A stretch of DNA of 64,000 nt from Streptomyces davaonensis JCM 4913. GTDB lineage: Bacteria > Actinomycetota > Actinomycetes > Streptomycetales > Streptomycetaceae. Of the stretch, positions 26,129 to 34,239 are shown in pieces (position 1 is the stretch's first letter; each line of letters starts with the position of its first letter). The notes under the pieces were generated by a model, which made no database searches, had not been told where the DNA came from, and saw only the letters and a list, made by a program, of their open reading frames with translations. The translations under genes and the position numbers were made by a program. The stretch lies in NCBI RefSeq assembly GCF_000349325.1, contig NC_020504.1:5304053-5368052 (forward strand), in the 5' to 3' direction.

Positions 26129-27943
26129 ATGCCAGCCATGTCCCAGCAGCCGCAGCACCGCCGCAGACGCCGGACACAGCTCATCCTCACCGCCGCCGCG
26201 GGCCTGACCACCGTCGGCGCCCTGGCCGCCGCGCTGCCGGCGACGGCGAGCGCGGACGAGGGCGACCGCAAGGGCGGCAGCTACAGCCGCTACCAGGACG
26301 TCCAGCTGCTGTCCTTCAACGACCTGCACGGCAACCTGGAGCCGCCGTCCGGTTCCTCCGGCCGGGTCACCCACCTCAACGAGGACGGCACCACCCAGAC
26401 CATCAACGCGGGCGGTGTCGAGTACCTCGCCACCCACCTGCGCCAGGCCCGTGAGGGCAACAAGTACTCCATCACCGCGGCCGGCGGTGACATGGTCGGC
26501 GCCTCGCCGCTGATCTCGGGCCTCTTCCACGACGAGCCCACCATCGACGCGCTGAACAAGCTCGACCTGGACGTCACCAGCGTCGGCAACCACGAGTTCG
26601 ACGAGGGCCCGGCGGAGCTGAAGCGCCTTCAGTACGGCGGCTGCCACGAGAAGGACGGCTGCTACGTCGAGGGCGAGGAGTTCCAGGGCGCGGACTTCCC
26701 CTACCTCGCGGCTAACGTGCTGAACGAGAAGACCGGCAAGCCGATCCTCAAGCCGTACACGGTGTGGAAGAAGAACGGCGTCCGGATCGGCTTCATCGGC
26801 GTCACGCTGGAGGACACCCCGGGTGTCGTCTCCGCCGAGGGCGTCAAGGGCCTGAAGTTCAAGGACGAGGTCGAGACGATCAACAAGTACGCCCGGGAGC
26901 TCCAGCGCCAGGGCGTGAAGTCGATCGTCGCGCTGATCCACGAGGGCGGGGCCCCGGCCTCGCAGTCGTACAACTACAACTGCGACGCGCCGGGCGCCGG
27001 TGACGGCATCTCCGGCCCGATCGTCGACATCGCCAAGAACATCACCCCGCAGGTCGACGCGCTGGTCACGGGCCACACGCACGCGGCCTACGCCTGCACG
27101 ATCAACGACCCGGCGGGCAAGCCGCGCACGGTCACCTCGGCCGCGTCCTTCGGCCGCCTGTACACGGACACCACGCTGACGTACGACCGTTGGACGGGTG
27201 ACATCGCCCGTACGGCCGTGAAGTCGGCGAACCACGTGGTCACCCGGGACGTCGCCAAGGCGACCGACATGACCGAGCTGATCACCAAGTGGAACACCCT
27301 CGCGGCGCCCATCGGCAACCGCGCGATCGGCTACATCTCCGCCGATGTCCCGAGCACCGGCACCGAGTCGCCCATGGGTGACCTGATCGCCGACGCGCAG
27401 CTGGCCCACGGCAAGCAGCTCGACCCCGAGACCGACCTGGCGCTGATGAACCCGGGCGGTGTGCGGGCCGGTCTGACGTACGCGGCCAAGGGCAGTGAGG
27501 GCGACGGTGTCGTCACCTACGCCGAGGGCTTCACGGTCCAGCCGTTCTCCAACACGGTCAACCTCCAGGACTTCACCGGCGCCCAGCTCATCCAGGTGCT
27601 GAAGGAGCAGGTCAGCGGCTCGAACGCGAGCGCGCCGAAGATCCTTCAGCCGTCGGCGGGTCTGACGTACACGCTGGACATGACGAAGACGGGCGCGGAC
27701 CGTGTCGTCACGGACTCCATCCTCCTGAACGGCGCCGCGATCGACCCGGCGGCCACCTACCGTGTCGCGACGAACAGCTTCCTCGCGGGCGGCGGCGACG
27801 GCTTCACCACGCTGGGCCAGGGCACGAACGACCTCGTCGGCGCGGACGACCTGTCGGCGCTGGAGCAGTACCTGACGGCCAACTCCTCGGCCACGAACCC
27901 GATCGCGCCGCCGGCGGCGAACCGGATCACGATCGTGAGCTGA
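26129..27943 (+). CDS. Secreted 5'-nucleotidase / metallophosphatase
   Basis: A 604-residue exported UshA-type enzyme. The signal peptide has a long Arg run (HRRRRRT) and ends at TASA before DEG, possibly Tat-dependent. The metallophosphatase domain has LLSFNDLHGNLE, AGGDMVGASPL and TSVGNHEFDEG, and the C-terminal nucleotide-binding domain has PMGDLIADAQL and NPGGVRAGL. It releases phosphate from external nucleotides, which suits the phosphate-scavenging genes earlier in the window; Streptomyces homologues are reported in the PhoP regulon, but I see no convincing 11-base repeats here. AAAGGGGGG before ATG 26129 supports the start. Confidence 0.9.
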   Translation: MPAMSQQPQHRRRRRTQLILTAAAGLTTVGALAAALPATASADEGDRKGGSYSRYQDVQLLSFNDLHGNLEPPSGSSGRVTHLNEDGTTQTINAGGVEYLATHLRQAREGNKYSITAAGGDMVGASPLISGLFHDEPTIDALNKLDLDVTSVGNHEFDEGPAELKRLQYGGCHEKDGCYVEGEEFQGADFPYLAANVLNEKTGKPILKPYTVWKKNGVRIGFIGVTLEDTPGVVSAEGVKGLKFKDEVETINKYARELQRQGVKSIVALIHEGGAPASQSYNYNCDAPGAGDGISGPIVDIAKNITPQVDALVTGHTHAAYACTINDPAGKPRTVTSAASFGRLYTDTTLTYDRWTGDIARTAVKSANHVVTRDVAKATDMTELITKWNTLAAPIGNRAIGYISADVPSTGTESPMGDLIADAQLAHGKQLDPETDLALMNPGGVRAGLTYAAKGSEGDGVVTYAEGFTVQPFSNTVNLQDFTGAQLIQVLKEQVSGSNASAPKILQPSAGLTYTLDMTKTGADRVVTDSILLNGAAIDPAATYRVATNSFLAGGGDGFTTLGQGTNDLVGADDLSALEQYLTANSSATNPIAPPAANRITIVS

Positions 27944-28001
27944 GTCGCAAAGGGGCGGTTGAGGTTGCGGGTGGGGTCGGTGCGCATGATCGTATGGATC
28001 G

Positions 28002-29198
28002 ATGCGTACCCCCCACCACACAGTGACGCATCCCGCAATCGACCCGTATGAGGAGTTGGCGGAGCTCGACAAACTCGGCGTCCGTGCCTTCGAGTCGGAG
28101 GACGACGAGGACGACGAGGACGATTGGGCCCCGCCCAACCACCGCCGCGGCGGACGTCGTCGACGCCGCCGCGGCCGCCTCGCGGCTCTGCCGTTCGCGA
28201 CGAAGGCGGTGATCGGCCTCTTGGCCGTCACCGCCTTCCTCACTCTGGCGGACCGCTGGGCCCTGCTCTACGCCGAGCACCGGGCAGCGGACGCGCTCAA
28301 GGACCGAATGAACCTGACGGCCGCTCCCGAGGTGGACATAGGCGGCTTCCCGTTCCTCACCCAACTGGCGGGCGAGCAACTGGAGTCGGTCCGCATCACG
28401 GTCCCTGACGTGGCGGCCGACCAGGTCTCCCTGGCGAAGGTGACGGCGACAGCGAAGGATGTACGTCTCACCGCCGACGGCCCGACCTCATTACGCGGCT
28501 TCCGCATCCCCGAGATGGACGGCGACGTCCTGCTCTCCTTCGCCGACCTGAACCGCGAACTGGGCGCCTCCCGGATGAAGTTCACCGCGCACGGCCGGAA
28601 CCGCATCCTGGCCCGCGGCACCCTCCCGGTCGCCGGCCACGATCTACGGCTGCGCGCCGAGGTCCGTATGGACCGCGACGGCACCGGAGGCGGCCTGAGC
28701 ACCGAGATCGGCGGAATACGCCTGGACATCGGCGAGTTGGCCACATACCGCCCCGGCACTCGCCCCTCCCAGGGCCTGCACCTGACCCGAACCTCGGCCA
28801 CGCTGCTGTCGAAGCAGACGAGCAAGGCGAAAGCACTGCTGTCGGTACCGTCGGTGGTGCGCAGGTTGGGCGTACCGGAGCCGGCCGTCCGCCAGGCATT
28901 GCGCTCGGACGCGGAACTGTCGAAGCTGACGGGAACGCCAAGCTTCGTACGCCAGGCGATGGGCGTGAACCTCCTGGACCTGGCCCTGGACCACCCAGAG
29001 GTCCTGAAGCGCCTGGGCCTGGACCCGGGGCTGCTGAAGGCATTGCCGTCACTGACCCGCCCGGCCCTGACCGACCGCCTGTCCCTGGCCTTCCGCCTGC
29101 CGAAGCCACCACGGGGCGAACTGAGCCTGACGGACGTACGGGTGGAGGAGACCGGGATCAGGGTGCGTCTGTCCGGGGCGGGTCTGGAGTTCCCGTGA
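28002..29198 (+). CDS. DUF2993 (LmeA-like) protein with a TTA codon
   Basis: A 398-residue protein. The cytoplasmic N-terminus has an acidic run (ESEDDEDDEDD) and then an Arg run (GGRRRRRRGR), followed by one membrane segment (about 66-85) and an external DUF2993 domain starting with VDIGGFPFLTQLAGEQL. DUF2993 proteins such as mycobacterial LmeA bind phospholipids and act in envelope lipoglycan maturation. Codon 164 is TTA (28491-28493), so translation should need the bldA tRNA. There is no Shine-Dalgarno; TATGGAT just upstream of the ATG suggests a leaderless transcript. A shorter paralogue lies at 39862. Confidence 0.85.
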   Translation: MRTPHHTVTHPAIDPYEELAELDKLGVRAFESEDDEDDEDDWAPPNHRRGGRRRRRRGRLAALPFATKAVIGLLAVTAFLTLADRWALLYAEHRAADALKDRMNLTAAPEVDIGGFPFLTQLAGEQLESVRITVPDVAADQVSLAKVTATAKDVRLTADGPTSLRGFRIPEMDGDVLLSFADLNRELGASRMKFTAHGRNRILARGTLPVAGHDLRLRAEVRMDRDGTGGGLSTEIGGIRLDIGELATYRPGTRPSQGLHLTRTSATLLSKQTSKAKALLSVPSVVRRLGVPEPAVRQALRSDAELSKLTGTPSFVRQAMGVNLLDLALDHPEVLKRLGLDPGLLKALPSLTRPALTDRLSLAFRLPKPPRGELSLTDVRVEETGIRVRLSGAGLEFP

Positions 29199-29239
29199 CC
29201 GTGAGGGCAAGGCAGGGCGATATGACGGCCTTGGAGGAG

Positions 29240-29806
29240 TCACGCCGCGTCATGCCAGGGCTTGTTCGCCGCCCAGTGCCGAACCCAGCCCGCGAAGCCG
29301 GGCTCGGCGGTGGTGTACCCGAACCGCTGACCGAAGGGGGCGGCACCGACGTCGCTGATCAGCCAGACGTGCCCGCGATGAGGCCCGGTGACGACGAGGT
29401 GCCAGTACATCGCGCACCCGTCGGTACCGAGCACGATCGACCCATGGTTGTAGACCTGCTCAAGCCGGTCGTCGACAGCGGCATCTGCGGCCGCATCCGG
29501 ATCCTCCTCCCACAGCCATGCCGCGGTGAGCGGGAACGGTTCGTTGAGGACGCGTTCCTCGACGTCACCGTCCCAGTCGCTGGGCAGCTCCGCCACGGAC
29601 AGCAGTCCGTACTCGGGCGGCCCGGAGTAGGAACCGTCCGTTATCTCGGCGACGAAGGTCCGGTACGGCTCGGGCAGAACGATCCCGTGCGCCGCCTCAA
29701 AAGCACGCACCGCCTCCCAGCCGAGAGCCGACTCGCCCCCGTCATCGACATCGAACGCGGCACGAAGCGCGGCCAGTTCAGCAGGGTCAGCGTGATCGAG
29801 GTTCAT
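29240..29806 (-). CDS. SUKH / SMI1-KNR4 domain protein
   Basis: A 188-residue protein with the SUKH-1 signatures: ALGWEAVRAFEAAHGIVLPEPYRTFVAEITDGSYSGPPEYGLLSV near the N-terminus and a C-terminal FAGWVRHW. SUKH proteins are immunity proteins against contact-dependent or polymorphic nuclease toxins, or general scaffolds. No cognate toxin gene is visible beside it, so it may be an orphan immunity gene. The start at ATG 29806 lies only 31 bases from the divergent pentapeptide gene, so promoters must overlap. Confidence 0.8.
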   Translation of the reverse strand: MNLDHADPAELAALRAAFDVDDGGESALGWEAVRAFEAAHGIVLPEPYRTFVAEITDGSYSGPPEYGLLSVAELPSDWDGDVEERVLNEPFPLTAAWLWEEDPDAAADAAVDDRLEQVYNHGSIVLGTDGCAMYWHLVVTGPHRGHVWLISDVGAAPFGQRFGYTTAEPGFAGWVRHWAANKPWHDAA

Positions 29807-29837
29807 GCGGCATGGATACCACCGTGGAGGGATCGAC

Positions 29838-30485
29838 TTGTCCGGCACCCATGACGTCGGGCGAATCATCCGAACGATGCCGTCCGACGGGGAAGCGGCT
29901 GCCGTTCTCCAGGAGTGGGCCGAGCAGACGGACGCGCTCCTGGACGCGTCGGCGCTCGACCTGTCCGGGGCGGATCTGTCGGGTGCGGACCTGGCCATGG
30001 CGCTGCTCGTGGAGACCGCTCTCCGGAGGGCCAGGCTCGTCGGTACGGACCTCTATCGGGCGCGCTTGGAATTTGCGGTGCTTGATGACGCTGACCTCTC
30101 CAAGGCCATGCTGGTCAAGGCCGAGCTCGACGAGGCATGCCTGCGCGGCGCCACGCTGGACGGAGCGAACCTCGGACGCGCAAGCCTCTACGGAGTCGAC
30201 GCCCGTTCTGCGTGTTTCCGCGAGGCGAGCCTCAACGGCGCTTCGTTGCTCGACGCCAGACTGGAAGGCGCCGACCTCACCGACGCGTCCGTACGGGAGA
30301 CGTCCTTGAACGCCGCCGTACTCGACGAGCACACAGCCGTACGAGGACTCTCCGGCACCCTCTTCGGCCCAGCGGTCGTCGAGGGGGCAGGCGTACGGCG
30401 TGGGCTCGGCGGACCAGAGCTGGAGCGTTGGCTGAACAGCCGCGGGGCGAACGTCCGCGTCCTCAGCCCAGGCTCCCGAGCATGA
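29838..30485 (+). CDS. Pentapeptide repeat protein
   Basis: A 215-residue protein with about 24 consecutive pentapeptides (LSGAD LSGAD, LVGTD LYRAR, LRGAT LDGAN, LEGAD LTDAS and others) at about residues 36-155. They form a right-handed quadrilateral beta-helix of roughly six coils. Some such proteins mimic DNA and protect gyrase; most have no known role. TTG 29838 has GGAGG seven bases upstream and is preferred over ATG 29805 (no ribosome binding site) and ATG 29877. It overlaps the next gene by ATGA. Confidence 0.8.
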   Translation: MSGTHDVGRIIRTMPSDGEAAAVLQEWAEQTDALLDASALDLSGADLSGADLAMALLVETALRRARLVGTDLYRARLEFAVLDDADLSKAMLVKAELDEACLRGATLDGANLGRASLYGVDARSACFREASLNGASLLDARLEGADLTDASVRETSLNAAVLDEHTAVRGLSGTLFGPAVVEGAGVRRGLGGPELERWLNSRGANVRVLSPGSRA

Positions 30486-30772
30486 CTGCGTCTAGAACGG
30501 CTCGGCTGCCAGGAGCAGTCGCGGAGGTGCTGCGCCGCGAACCGGCGCCGAGTGCTCGCATGATCCTGGGCGAAGGGGCGCTGCGGAGGCCGGTCCCGGA
30601 CGCGAAGGTGTGGGCCGACCAGTTGGCCCATCTGTTGGAGGCGTCGGAACGGGGAGCGACCGACTGCGTCGAGGTCGCCGACCGGATCCTGACGTCTCCG
30701 ACCACGATGACCACCCCTGAGGACGCCTACTACCCCGCAGCGGCGCTCGCGGCGAAGGCCGCGCGCTGGTAG
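30482..30772 (+). CDS. Hypothetical protein coupled to the pentapeptide gene
   Basis: A 96-residue soluble protein that I do not recognise. It is helical in character (VWADQLAHLLEASERGATDCVEVADRIL). ATG 30482 overlaps the preceding stop by four bases, so it is translated with the pentapeptide protein and may act with it. Base composition is visibly less GC-rich than in the flanking core genes. Confidence 0.6.
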   Translation: MTASRTARLPGAVAEVLRREPAPSARMILGEGALRRPVPDAKVWADQLAHLLEASERGATDCVEVADRILTSPTTMTTPEDAYYPAAALAAKAARW

Positions 30773-30954
30773 ACGCCTTTGGGCGAAGCGGGCAGAAAAC
30801 CGGGACGGGCGGTCGCCTGCTCCGGCCACGGTGATCCCATGGCAGAGATCGCAACGACAGTTCCCTCCGCGGCGTCGATGCGCGGACAGTCCGCGCCGGG
30901 ACGGTGAGCGCGGATATGGTCGTAGACACGAGGCGTCGAAGGAGGACATCGATC

Positions 30955-31305
30955 ATGGCTGCCCACGCTGCGGATCCCGACCCCGTCGTCCCTCCCATGC
31001 CCGAGCGGACCCCGAAGGCGCTGCGTGAGGCCATTGCCGAGCATGCGCCCAAGCTCCTTCCCGACTTCGACGCGCACTGGAAGCGAGCGATTGCCGACAC
31101 CTATGACCTCGGGCCGGTGCCTGCGTTCATGGCCTTCTGGTGGGGTGAGTATGCCCTCGCCCGCGACCCCGAGCTGGATGCGCACGTTCGCGATCTTGAA
31201 CACCGGGCCGCGTACGAGTGCACTGACAGTGCCGAGGCCAAAGCCCTTCTCGAAGAGGCGGCGAAGATTCATCACAGGGTGAGTGCGCTGGAGCCCGGCG
31301 AGTGA
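30955..31305 (+). CDS. DUF6247-like protein, probable antitoxin
   Basis: A 116-residue soluble protein. Its pattern (MPERTPKALREAIAEHAPKLLPDFDAHWKRAIADTYDLGPVPAFMAFWW) resembles the DUF6247 family of actinomycetes, which I recall as partner genes of RelE/ParE-like proteins. GGAGG lies eight bases before ATG 30955. It overlaps the next gene by four bases (GTGA), the usual order of antitoxin then toxin. Assignment as antitoxin is inference from size, order and partner. Confidence 0.6.
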   Translation: MAAHAADPDPVVPPMPERTPKALREAIAEHAPKLLPDFDAHWKRAIADTYDLGPVPAFMAFWWGEYALARDPELDAHVRDLEHRAAYECTDSAEAKALLEEAAKIHHRVSALEPGE

Positions 31306-31667
31306 CTGATGGGTTCATGGGGCCGCCCTGGCAGGCGGACTGGCGGATCGACGCTCTCGCTGTCTTCGAGGCGCTGCCCGAGCGTGTTCGTGAGGTCGCC
31401 CTCGCAGCGCGTGCTGAGCCGGTCACTGCGAAAGATCCGTATTTCCGTGGCATCGATGTTGATGCCGGACTCGCCGAGGGCATGTGGGTCGTGCCGGTCC
31501 GGTCCACTGACCCGAAGGGCCGCCACGTCTGCTTTTTCGATGCGGGAAACGGCTGGTTGAAGTACACCTTCGTCCGCAGAACCGAGGATCCGCAGATCGT
31601 GGTGGAGGAAATCTTCTGGCAAGGACCTGCGCATGATCTGGAGCCCACACAGGACGAGGAAGCCTAA
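31302..31667 (+). CDS. Putative RelE/ParE-fold toxin
   Basis: A 121-residue protein. The second half (VVPVRSTDPKGRHVCFFDAG, then GWLKYTFVRRTEDPQIVVEEIFW) has the alternating strand pattern of RelE/ParE-fold toxins: a basic strand followed by a phenylalanine-rich and a valine-rich strand. No catalytic triad can be assigned with confidence. GTG 31302 is coupled to the upstream DUF6247-like gene. It could instead be a DUF-type protein of the same fold without toxicity. Confidence 0.5.
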   Translation: MTDGFMGPPWQADWRIDALAVFEALPERVREVALAARAEPVTAKDPYFRGIDVDAGLAEGMWVVPVRSTDPKGRHVCFFDAGNGWLKYTFVRRTEDPQIVVEEIFWQGPAHDLEPTQDEEA

Positions 31668-31779
31668 AACTGCTCCGCCGCCCCGGATCTCATGCTCGGC
31701 CGCGCCCTGCACCACCGCCTGGGGGACGGTCGGTTGTGGGCGGTCGCTGCTTGCGGAACCCGCTCCCACACCCGTGGGG

Positions 31780-33216
31780 CTACGGCACCTCCGGCGGGGG
31801 CGTCGGGGCCCCCGGCAGGCGTACGGTCGCCACCGTGCCGCCTCCCTCGGCGGGGGCCAGCGATACCGCGCCGCCCGCCTGTTGGACCGTACGGGCCACG
31901 ATGGACAGGCCGAGGCCCGAGCCGGGGAGGGCGCGGGCGCTCGGGGAACGCCAGAAGCGGTCGAACACGTGGGGGAGTTCCTCGGTGGGGATGCCTGGGC
32001 CGTGGTCGCGGACGGTGAGGACGCCGTCGGCCAGGGCGACCTCGATCGTGCCGCCCTCGGGGCTGAACTTCACCGCGTTGTCGAGGATGTTGACCACGGC
32101 ACGCTCCAGGGCGGTCGGTTCCGCGCGGACGTACCAGGGCTGGAGGTCGGCCGTGATCGTCAGTTCCCGTCCGCGGAGGCGGGCGCGGCGGAGGGCGGCC
32201 TCGACGGTTTCTTCGAGTGAGACCACCTGGACGCGTTCACCTCGTTGCCCCTCCGAGCGGGACAGTTCCTGCAAGTCGCCTATCAGGGCGGCCAGTTCGG
32301 TCATCTGCGCCTTCACCGACGCGAGCAGCGCCTTTCGGTCCGCCTCGGGGAGGGGGCGGCCGGTCTCCTCGCTGCGGGTGAGGAGTTCGATGTTGGTGCG
32401 GAGGGAGGTGAGGGGGGTGCGGAGCTCGTGGCCGGCGTCCGCGATGAGCTGTTGCTGGAGTTCGCGGGAGCTGGCCAGGGACGACGTCATCGAGTTGAAG
32501 GAGCGGGAGAGGCGGGCGACTTCGTCCTCGGCGTCCTCCTCCACGGGGATACGGACGCTCAAGTCCTCGGTGCGCGCCACGTGTTCCACGGCTTCGGTGA
32601 GCTTGTCGACGGGGCGCAGGCCGGCGCGGGCGACTGCGAGGCCGGCAGCTCCGGCGCCGATCACTCCTACGCCGGAGACGAGGAGGAGGATGAGGGCAAG
32701 GTCGTTGAGGGTGTCCTGGGTGCTCTTCAGGGGTGCGGCGACGACGAGTCCGACCTTCGGTCCGGCTTCACCGGTCCTGGTGGCTGTGGCGCCGAGCGGC
32801 CGGGTCAGCACGCGTACGTCGGTGCCGTCCCCGGTGGTGCCGTTGCGGAAGTAGATCCTGTCGGTGTCCGCGCCCTCGATCTTTTCCTTGTCGGAGTCCG
32901 TGACCTTCACCGTCTCCACCGAGCCGTCGAGGAGGCAGATGGTGCCGTTCTCCTGGACCACCTGGGAGTAGTTCCGGAAGATGCTGTTGCCGTACGGAGT
33001 CTCGGTGCAGTTGTCGAGGGCGTTCTGAAGCTGCCCGGGCATCCGCATCGATGCCTTCGTGAGGTCCTCGTCGACCTGCTCATACAGCTTCCCCTGCACA
33101 ATGAACCAACAAGTCACCGAAACCGCCGCCACCGCGAACGCCACCGCCGCCGCCACCAGCAACGCCAGCCGCGACCGGATCGGCAGCGCGCGGAACCGGC
33201 GGAACAGCTTGCTCAC
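31780..33216 (-). CDS. Sensor histidine kinase, MprB-like
   Basis: A 478-residue kinase. Two membrane segments (about 16-38 and 172-195) enclose an external sensor of about 130 residues with two cysteines. HAMP, HisKA (phosphorylated His in [11 protein letters not shown]) and HATPase_c ([36 protein letters not shown]) follow. Its start codon overlaps the response regulator stop (ATGA). The set with an HtrA-type protease upstream resembles the mycobacterial MprAB-PepD envelope stress system, so a cell envelope signal is likely. Confidence 0.9.
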   Translation of the reverse strand: MSKLFRRFRALPIRSRLALLVAAAVAFAVAAVSVTCWFIVQGKLYEQVDEDLTKASMRMPGQLQNALDNCTETPYGNSIFRNYSQVVQENGTICLLDGSVETVKVTDSDKEKIEGADTDRIYFRNGTTGDGTDVRVLTRPLGATATRTGEAGPKVGLVVAAPLKSTQDTLNDLALILLLVSGVGVIGAGAAGLAVARAGLRPVDKLTEAVEHVARTEDLSVRIPVEEDAEDEVARLSRSFNSMTSSLASSRELQQQLIADAGHELRTPLTSLRTNIELLTRSEETGRPLPEADRKALLASVKAQMTELAALIGDLQELSRSEGQRGERVQVVSLEETVEAALRRARLRGRELTITADLQPWYVRAEPTALERAVVNILDNAVKFSPEGGTIEVALADGVLTVRDHGPGIPTEELPHVFDRFWRSPSARALPGSGLGLSIVARTVQQAGGAVSLAPAEGGGTVATVRLPGAPTPPPEVP

Positions 33217-33947
33217 TCCGCGCCGCCCTGTCGGAGGACATAGCCGACGCCGCGGACCGTGTGGACGAGTCGGGGCTCGCCGCCCGCCTCCGTCTTGCGG
33301 CGGAGGTACATGACGTACACGTCCAGCGAGTTCGACGACGGCTCGAAGTCGAAGCCCCAGACCGCCTTCAGGATCTGTTCGCGGGTCAGTACCTGGCGCG
33401 GGTGCGCGAGGAACATCTCCAGCAGCGTGAACTCCGTGCGGGTCAGCTCCACGGCCCGCCCGCCCCGCGTCACCTCCCGCGTCGCCAGGTCCATGCGGAG
33501 GTCGGCGAAGGTCAGCGCCTCGTCCTCCTCCACCGCGGCGGCATTGGAAGCCGCGTATGAGCTGCGCCGCAGCAGCGCACGGACGCGGGCGAACAGCTCG
33601 TCGAGTTCGAAGGGCTTCACCAGGTAGTCGTCGGCCCCGGCGTCCAGCCCCGTGACCCGGTCACCCACCGTGTCACGGGCCGTCAGCATCAGGATCGGCG
33701 TCGTGTCGCCCGCCCCGCGGATGCGGCGCGCGGCGGTCAGGCCGTCCATGCGGGGCATCTGGATGTCGAGGACGACGAGGTCGGGGCGGTAGGCCGCGGC
33801 CTTCTCCAGCGCGTCCGCGCCGTCGACGGCGACCTCCGTGCCGTACCCCTCGAAGGCGAGGCTGCGCTGAAGTGCTTCACGCACCGCGGGCTCGTCGTCG
33901 ACGATCAGGATGCGCTGGGGTTCACGGTCGCCATCGGCGGGGCTCAT
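33213..33947 (-). CDS. OmpR/PhoB-family response regulator, MprA-like
   Basis: A 244-residue regulator. The receiver domain has the acidic pair in IVDDEP, phospho-acceptor Asp in [13 protein letters not shown], and the conserved Thr (MLTARD) and Lys (YLVKPF). The OmpR-type winged helix ends in [14 protein letters not shown] and [14 protein letters not shown] precedes ATG 33947. Direct repeats upstream of the protease gene (35254-35286) and of this gene (34023-34047) are candidate binding sites. Confidence 0.95.
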   Translation of the reverse strand: MSPADGDREPQRILIVDDEPAVREALQRSLAFEGYGTEVAVDGADALEKAAAYRPDLVVLDIQMPRMDGLTAARRIRGAGDTTPILMLTARDTVGDRVTGLDAGADDYLVKPFELDELFARVRALLRRSSYAASNAAAVEEDEALTFADLRMDLATREVTRGGRAVELTRTEFTLLEMFLAHPRQVLTREQILKAVWGFDFEPSSNSLDVYVMYLRRKTEAGGEPRLVHTVRGVGYVLRQGGAE

Positions 33948-34049
33948 GGGCTTCGGGTTCCTCGGGTGCGGAGGGACGGTTCGTCAACGCTTTCAGCCTC
34001 GCATGCCGGCGGCAGGTGCGTTGAGAAGTGAGAAGTGGTGAGAAGTGGG

Positions 34050-34220
34050 TCAGGCGCGGGCCGTCGTACGACCGCGGGCGCGGCGGCGGGCCGTCGTCCG
34101 GCCGGTGGCCAGTTCCGGGGCGCGAGCGGCGGGGGCGTGCAGTTCGTACGCCACCTCGAGAGCCAGCGCGAAGCTCGCCGGGTCGGTGTCGGCCACCGTG
34201 CGGGAGACCTGCTTGATCAT
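34050..34220 (-). CDS. Small Arg-rich ORF after the protease gene
   Basis: A 56-residue ORF too short for usual gene calling. The first part (MIKQVSRTVADTDPASFALA, then LEVAYELHAP) looks like a normal soluble protein and the C-terminus is an Arg/Thr/Ala run (TGRTTARRRARGRTTARA). AGGAGG lies six bases before ATG 34220, and the gene begins 19 bases after the protease stop, so it is probably cotranscribed with it. I do not know the function; it could be a small regulator of the protease or two-component system. Confidence 0.65.
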   Translation of the reverse strand: MIKQVSRTVADTDPASFALALEVAYELHAPAARAPELATGRTTARRRARGRTTARA

Positions 34221-34239
34221 GACGTCCTCCTGGAAAGGA

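Noticed and set aside
26057..28243. A 728-codon open frame opposite the nucleotidase gene
   Set aside because: Shadow of the clearly real secreted nucleotidase; codon composition matches complement effects.
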